Positions 5,983 to 10,021 of a DNA stretch of 10,021 bases are shown piece by piece. The position numbers were made by a program, and so were the translations under genes. This DNA comes from RUG11237 sp964450185. GTDB lineage: Bacteria > Bacillota > Clostridia > Lachnospirales > Lachnospiraceae. Under the pieces are notes generated by a model. It was given only the letters and a program-made list of their open reading frames with translations, ran no database searches and was not told where the DNA came from. Each line of letters opens with the position of its first letter. Position 1 is the stretch's first letter. The stretch lies in assembly GCA_964450185.1 (NCBI GenBank), contig CAYVCL010000092.1, positions 1 to 10,021 of the forward strand, written 5' to 3'.

Positions 5983-8217
5983 ATGGAAACGTTGGAAGGG
6001 TATGTGGAGCACATCATATTTAGAAATACAGAAAACGGCTATACTGTAATGAATGTGGTGGCAGAGGAAGAAGAAATCACCTGCGTAGGTTCACTTCAAT
6101 ATATTGATGAAGGTGAAATGCTGAAAATGGAAGGAGAATACAAAGAACATTCTCTTTATGGACAGCAATTTGCAATTCAAAGCTACGAAATCAAAGAGCC
6201 GGAAGATACCGTTGCCATAGAGCGTTATTTGGCATCCGGTGCGATTAAAGGCATTGGGGCAGCATTGGCGGCACGTATTGTGCGTCGATTTAAGGAAGAC
6301 ACCTTTCGTATTATTGAGGAAGAACCGGAACGTTTAAAAGAAGTAAAAGGCATTAGCGAGCGTATGAGCAGGGAGATTGCATCACAGGTAGAGGAGAAAA
6401 AAGACCTTCGCCAGGCAATGCTCTTTCTTCAGCAATATGGTATTAATACCACGCTGGCAGTAAGGATTTATGATAAATATGGTGCTGACATATACCGTAT
6501 TCTGAAAGAAAACCCATATCGTCTGGCAGATGATATCAATGGAATTGGTTTTAAAATTGCAGATGAAATTGCTACAAAAGTAGGAATTAATACGGATTCT
6601 GACTTTCGAATTAAAAGTGGACTGCTTTACGTTCTGGTACAGGCGGGAAACGATGGGCATACTTACCTTCCCAAAGAGGAATTGTTGTATAAAACAAAAG
6701 AACTTTTGGGACTGGGCGAAGTAGATGTAGAAAAACACCTGATGGATATGGTAGTGGACAGAAAACTGGTGATCAAAGAGGAAAACGGGCAGATGCATGT
6801 ATTTGCTAACCTAAGCTATCATACAGAATTGAACACTGCAAGAATGTTAACAGAATTAAATATCTTGTGCAGTCGGGAAGATTATCAGGTGGACAAGCGC
6901 ATTGAACGCATTGAGCAGGAATTGGGAGAAGAACTGGATGAAAAACAGCGCCTTGCCGTGAAAGAAGCTGTTAGTAATGGAGTTTTAGTGATTACCGGAG
7001 GTCCCGGAACAGGTAAAACAACCACCATCAATGCGATTTTAAAATATTTTGAAGAAGAAGACATGGTGGTGGAACTGGCGGCGCCTACCGGCAGAGCTGC
7101 CAAACGAATGAGCGAGGCAACCGGTTATGAAGCCAAAACCATCCACAGACTGTTGGAATTGTCAGGGCTTCCGGATGAAGGCGGAAGAACTGAATTTGAG
7201 CGAAACGAGCAGAATCCTTTGGAAGCAGATGTAATCATTGTAGATGAAATGTCTATGGTAGATATTTATTTAATGCATTCCCTTTTAAAAGCCGTTGTGG
7301 CAGGAACCAGATTAATTCTGGTAGGCGACGCAAATCAGTTGCCAAGCGTGGGACCGGGCTGCGTATTAAAGGATATAATCGAGTCAGAAATATTTACTGT
7401 GGTGCGTTTGACAAAAATTTTTAGACAGGCGGCAAGAAGTAATATTGTTATGAATGCTCATAAGATTAATGAGGGACAACCGCTGGATTTACAGAACAAG
7501 AAGACAGATTTCTTTATTATGCGCAGATACGAATCCCAAGGTATTTTAGATATGATAAAGAAGCTTGTTGTAGATATTCTGCCACCTAACATTAAGGTGG
7601 AGCCATACGATATTCAGGTGATGACTCCTATGCGGAAAGGGCAGTTGGGAGTAGAAGAATTAAATGTGTATCTGCAAGGGATACTGAACCCGCCATCCAA
7701 ATCAAAAGCAGAAAAGAAGACGGGAAACGTAGTATTTCGTGTTGGTGATAAAGTAATGCAGATTAAAAATGATTATCAGCTGGAATGGGAAATCCAGAAT
7801 AAATATAAGATTGCCATTGAAAAAGGCACCGGGGTGTTTAATGGGGATATGGGAATTATCAGTGAAATCAATACCTTTGCAGAAACTTTAACGGTTCATT
7901 TTGATGACAACAGAGTTGTGCAGTATTCCTTTAAACAGATGGAAGAACTGGAGCATGCCTATGCGATTACCATTCACAAATCTCAGGGAAGTGAATATCC
8001 TGCCATAATTATGCCGCTTTTAAACGGTCCAAGAATGTTGATGAACCGAAATTTGCTTTATACGGGAGTAACCAGAGCGAAACGTTGTGTTACCATAGTG
8101 GGCGATGAGCGGACAGTTCAGGAAATGATACATAACAAGAGCGAAAATAAAAGGTATACCGATTTAAAGGCAAGAATTTTAGAATTTAATACCGTATATG
8201 AACTCTCGGAATCTTGA
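5983..8217 (+). CDS. recD2: RecD2-type ATP-dependent DNA helicase (SF1B)
   Basis: A 5'-to-3' DNA helicase implicated in repair and replication-fork maintenance in bacteria without RecBC. The 744 residues include the N-terminal extension that separates RecD2 from RecD. It contains helix-hairpin-helix motifs (IKGIGAALAARIV and VKGISERMSREIA, about residues 87-135, and a further one around 180-195). Motor motifs follow: Walker A GGPGTGKT at 339-346, Walker B IIVDEMS around 418-424, motif III LVGDANQLPSVGPG from 446, LTKIFRQA from 476, the SF1B-type AYAITIHKSQGSE at 659-671, and VTRAKR from 696. All key residues are present. The ATG at 5983 sits 4 bases after a strong AAAGGAGGG. It follows the flgJ terminator, so it probably has its own promoter, which I could not place. 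No T-rich terminator follows the stop. Confidence 0.95.
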   Translation: METLEGYVEHIIFRNTENGYTVMNVVAEEEEITCVGSLQYIDEGEMLKMEGEYKEHSLYGQQFAIQSYEIKEPEDTVAIERYLASGAIKGIGAALAARIVRRFKEDTFRIIEEEPERLKEVKGISERMSREIASQVEEKKDLRQAMLFLQQYGINTTLAVRIYDKYGADIYRILKENPYRLADDINGIGFKIADEIATKVGINTDSDFRIKSGLLYVLVQAGNDGHTYLPKEELLYKTKELLGLGEVDVEKHLMDMVVDRKLVIKEENGQMHVFANLSYHTELNTARMLTELNILCSREDYQVDKRIERIEQELGEELDEKQRLAVKEAVSNGVLVITGGPGTGKTTTINAILKYFEEEDMVVELAAPTGRAAKRMSEATGYEAKTIHRLLELSGLPDEGGRTEFERNEQNPLEADVIIVDEMSMVDIYLMHSLLKAVVAGTRLILVGDANQLPSVGPGCVLKDIIESEIFTVVRLTKIFRQAARSNIVMNAHKINEGQPLDLQNKKTDFFIMRRYESQGILDMIKKLVVDILPPNIKVEPYDIQVMTPMRKGQLGVEELNVYLQGILNPPSKSKAEKKTGNVVFRVGDKVMQIKNDYQLEWEIQNKYKIAIEKGTGVFNGDMGIISEINTFAETLTVHFDDNRVVQYSFKQMEELEHAYAITIHKSQGSEYPAIIMPLLNGPRMLMNRNLLYTGVTRAKRCVTIVGDERTVQEMIHNKSENKRYTDLKARILEFNTVYELSES

Positions 8218-8224
8218 GCGTTCA

Positions 8225-8337
8225 TGCCAGCTAAACTCTGGCAGTGCACTTTGAAAAGTAAATATTATGTGTGGAACGAAAAAATTGCATGAGAAATAAA
8301 CATAGCTGGCACTATGCTTTAAAAAGTGGTATTATAG
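8225..8337. repeat. inverted and imperfect direct repeats between recD2 and the transposase
   Basis: TGCCAGCTA (8225-8233) and TAGCTGGCA (8303-8311) form a perfect 9-bp inverted repeat enclosing 69 bases. Separately, 8238-8269 and 8306-8337 form a direct repeat with 23 of 32 aligned positions identical and one gap. Both copies begin CTGGCA and share CTTT, AAAAGT and TATTAT. A local hairpin (8225-8230 with 8238-8243, seven-base loop) uses the same motif. These could be subterminal transposase-binding sites, a small mobile repeat or a regulatory region. No match to them was found at the other end of the transposase. Confidence 0.55.
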
Positions 8338-8346
8338 TTCATAGGA

Positions 8347-9834
8347 TTATGCTGCATTCAAAATCAACTTTCTGAGGGTAGATTCAAATGGCAAATCCCA
8401 TGCATCCAGATGCTGTAACATCAGGATGTGATAGAGGCGGCAGTACCACATCTTAGTAGAGCGGTGTCTGCCGTCTTCTAATTTAAAGTCTAGTTTCTCA
8501 CGTTTATTTGAACGTTCTACAGAGGTTCTTGCATTGTATTCCAGCTTCCATTCTTTGCTACTTCTTGGCGGATTGTTAAATAATCTTGGATTATCATTCA
8601 TAACCAAATGAACAGTGCGACCGTATTTAGCATCAGAGCATGGGTTGTCGCAGGTACAGGAAATGCAACCGTTTTTCCTGCTGATTTTTGGACATTTAAA
8701 TTTTGTTCTACCTTTGGCAACTTCTGTACCGTCACGACGCATACGACAACCAGCTCTGCAGATTGGAACACCATCTGAATCAATGGTAAAGTCGTCTTTG
8801 TAGACAGGTAGTCTTCCGCCTTTGCCGTTAAGGTCGATAAAAGGTGTTATATTTTCACGTTTACAGTATTGATAATAAGGCATTGCATCATGTGCAGAAT
8901 CCAAAAGAAGTTTGGATACTTTATAATTAGGAAGAAATGACTTCATCCGAAAAAAAGCATGCAAAAATCCATGGGAGTCATGTTTTGAGGCACAGGAAAA
9001 ATGAGGAAACACCGGCAGGTCACTTTGGGAATCCACAAGCATGTATAAATCATATCCGTGATAAAAACAGTCGCGGGAAGAATCCCAGCCTATATCACAA
9101 TCAGGTTGTGAAAAATAACGGTCGCATTTGCAGTCAGTAATCCCATTTTCTTTGCAGTCGCAGATACGTTTTTTACGTTCTCTATGAGAAGTAACAACAG
9201 GTGTTCCGTCGCCGGCTAATGCAAGTGAATCAGGATGAATAAGGTCTTTAGAAACTGAAATGTCAAGGAATTCCTTTTTATAGATTTTAAACAGAGAAGC
9301 ATAAGGCTGAGCATCCAAACGAAATTCTGTGTTTTCCAATTCAGGAAGTAGTTCAGCAACAGTAACTTTTTCAACAGAATTAGCTTTTGTCCCTTTTTTT
9401 TCAGGCTTCTTGACCTTTGATTTTAAAGGATGAACATGAAGAGACAGATGATTATCATCAGAATCCCATAGGCGGTTTATAAAGTCGTAAAAGGTACCAA
9501 CTCCGGGAGTGTTACCAACTTCAAAACCACTGAGTATGGCATAAAGAGGATTGATTTTAAGTTGTGCAGCCCATGCAGTTAAGGAAGTAACTTTAAAAGC
9601 AATAGATAATAAATAAGAACGCTGCATACAGGAAGGAGTTCTTGGAGCGGGACCGAATTTAGAATATTTATCAACCATAAGTTCGTCGGTATAAGATAAA
9701 TCAAGATTCCAAAAACGCTCAATGATATTCCAGGTAGAACGTGCAAGAGCATCCGGATTAGGATAATATTTACGAAGATTAGTAACAACAAAGTTTTGGT
9801 AGTCAGCATGACTGCCACAGTTAACAGGTAACAT
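8347..9834 (-). CDS. DDE transposase with cysteine-rich insertion (IS1182/IS4-like)
   Basis: Probably catalyses movement of an insertion sequence by a DDE (RNase H-fold) mechanism. Likely catalytic residues in the 495-residue protein are D209 (AGDGTPV), D312 (LLLDSAHD) and E440 (TSVERSNKRE), with the C-terminal helix pattern of IS4/IS1182-type enzymes. Between the second D and the E lies a cluster of seven cysteines (C359, C363, C381, C390, C393, C395, C399), like the zinc-binding insert of IS1182-type proteins. A second group (C225, C227, C235, C237) follows the first D. The ATG at 9834 is chosen because GGAGG (minus strand, 9843-9847) lies 8 bases before it. The frame stays open to a TTG at 9945, but that start has no ribosome binding site. 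The gene is convergent with recD2 and looks intact. Exact IS family uncertain. Confidence 0.85.
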   Translation of the reverse strand: MLPVNCGSHADYQNFVVTNLRKYYPNPDALARSTWNIIERFWNLDLSYTDELMVDKYSKFGPAPRTPSCMQRSYLLSIAFKVTSLTAWAAQLKINPLYAILSGFEVGNTPGVGTFYDFINRLWDSDDNHLSLHVHPLKSKVKKPEKKGTKANSVEKVTVAELLPELENTEFRLDAQPYASLFKIYKKEFLDISVSKDLIHPDSLALAGDGTPVVTSHRERKKRICDCKENGITDCKCDRYFSQPDCDIGWDSSRDCFYHGYDLYMLVDSQSDLPVFPHFSCASKHDSHGFLHAFFRMKSFLPNYKVSKLLLDSAHDAMPYYQYCKRENITPFIDLNGKGGRLPVYKDDFTIDSDGVPICRAGCRMRRDGTEVAKGRTKFKCPKISRKNGCISCTCDNPCSDAKYGRTVHLVMNDNPRLFNNPPRSSKEWKLEYNARTSVERSNKREKLDFKLEDGRHRSTKMWYCRLYHILMLQHLDAWDLPFESTLRKLILNAA

Positions 9835-9864
9835 AAAAATCGCCTCCATATCGAAAAATGATTG

Positions 9865-9880
9865 CCGCCGCAAACGACGG
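9865..9880 (-). other. hairpin in the transposase mRNA leader
   Basis: Read on the minus strand, CCGTCG and CGGCGG pair around a TTTG loop to give six pairs, including one G-U. On the plus strand the wobble becomes an A-C mismatch, which suggests the structure is meant for the transposase message. It lies 17 bases before the GGAGG site. Insertion sequences often carry such hairpins to limit translation from read-through transcripts, but this one does not cover the ribosome binding site directly. Confidence 0.35.
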
Positions 9881-9895
9881 TTCTTATTAATCAAT

Positions 9896-9918
9896 AGGTG
9901 CGAAGCGCCGCATTTTTT
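9896..9918 (+). terminator. weak terminator-like hairpin on the plus strand
   Basis: TGCG (9899-9902) pairs with CGCA (9909-9912) across the loop AAGCGC, extended by wobble pairs at its base, and is followed by six T (9913-9918). It could stop plus-strand transcription running antisense across the transposase. The stem is short. Bases 9910-9923 can fold differently, as a GCAT/ATGC hairpin with a six-base loop. Confidence 0.3.
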
Positions 9919-10021
9919 GATGCGTTTGTCAAGTGTTTTGGGCAAAAAAAGTGGGGGGATTTTATAAAAAATGGAATCAGAAAGTCTTATAAATAATGGC
10001 TTAGAGATTCCGAGAGATTAT

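Larger units (their letters stand above)
8347..10021 (-). mobile_element. insertion sequence, boundaries not determined
   Basis: The intact transposase marks an insertion sequence. I searched 8218-8346 and 9946-10021 by eye for matching terminal inverted repeats and a target duplication and found none. The right end may lie past the window, and the left end is somewhere after the recD2 stop. The span given is therefore a minimum. The 187 bases after the transposase start (9835-10021) contain no gene. Confidence 0.55.

Noticed and set aside
8239..8321. TGGCAC/TGGCAG motifs resembling the -24 element of sigma-54 promoters
   Set aside because: The matching GC of the -12 element is absent at the required 10-base spacing in both copies.
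9927..9932. Perfect TTGACA on the minus strand as the transposase -35 element
   Set aside because: No -10-like hexamer lies 16-18 bases downstream. The nearest, TATTGA, is about 30 bases away.
9835..9945. 37-residue N-terminal extension of the transposase from TTG at 9945
   Set aside because: No ribosome binding site precedes the TTG, while the internal ATG at 9834 has a well-spaced GGAGG. The extension also covers hairpin-forming leader DNA.
9973..10011. GGAATC / GATTCC inverted repeat near the right edge
   Set aside because: Only six base pairs around a 27-base loop, with no counterpart at the other end of the element, so it gives no support for an IS terminus.

Overview
The window looks like chromosomal DNA from a low-GC, Gram-positive, flagellated anaerobe of the Clostridia, most likely Lachnospiraceae. 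Reasons: strong AGGAGG-type ribosome binding sites, a 703-residue type III glutamine synthetase, an Mbl-flgF-flgG-flgJ cluster (B. subtilis likewise has mbl followed by flhO and flhP), and a RecD2-type helicase. The family-level placement is inference; no 16S or similar marker is present.

Layout. Positions 1-552 hold no convincing protein gene. They contain an AT-rich stretch with a 15-bp direct repeat (5-43), then a GC-rich block (about 56% G+C over 61-300). In that block an 18-of-19-bp stem (61-79 with 184-202) closes over three compact hairpins, and a C-rich, G-poor tail follows. This is the best candidate in the window for an undescribed structured RNA. Next come a short leader and an intrinsic terminator (438-467) lying 85 bases before glnN, either the end of an upstream transcript or an attenuator for glnN. 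glnN (553-2664) ends in a strong terminator hairpin.

A second transcription unit, mbl-flgF-flgG-flgJ (2865-5872), has gaps of 40, 21 and 13 bases, a plausible sigma-A-type promoter before mbl and a terminator after flgJ. It links a cell-wall-organising actin homologue to three proteins that build the flagellar rod through the wall. recD2 (5983-8217) follows with its own strong ribosome binding site.

From 8218 on, the colinear order stops. A 129-base noncoding stretch with an imperfect 32-bp direct repeat and a 9-bp inverted repeat precedes a convergent DDE transposase (8347-9834, minus strand; ATG start chosen over an upstream TTG). The transposase looks intact. Neither end of its insertion sequence could be fixed, and the right end may lie beyond the window.

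The protein genes belong to well-known families. The unexplained material is in the noncoding DNA: the structured block before glnN, the glnN leader, and the repeats next to the transposase.
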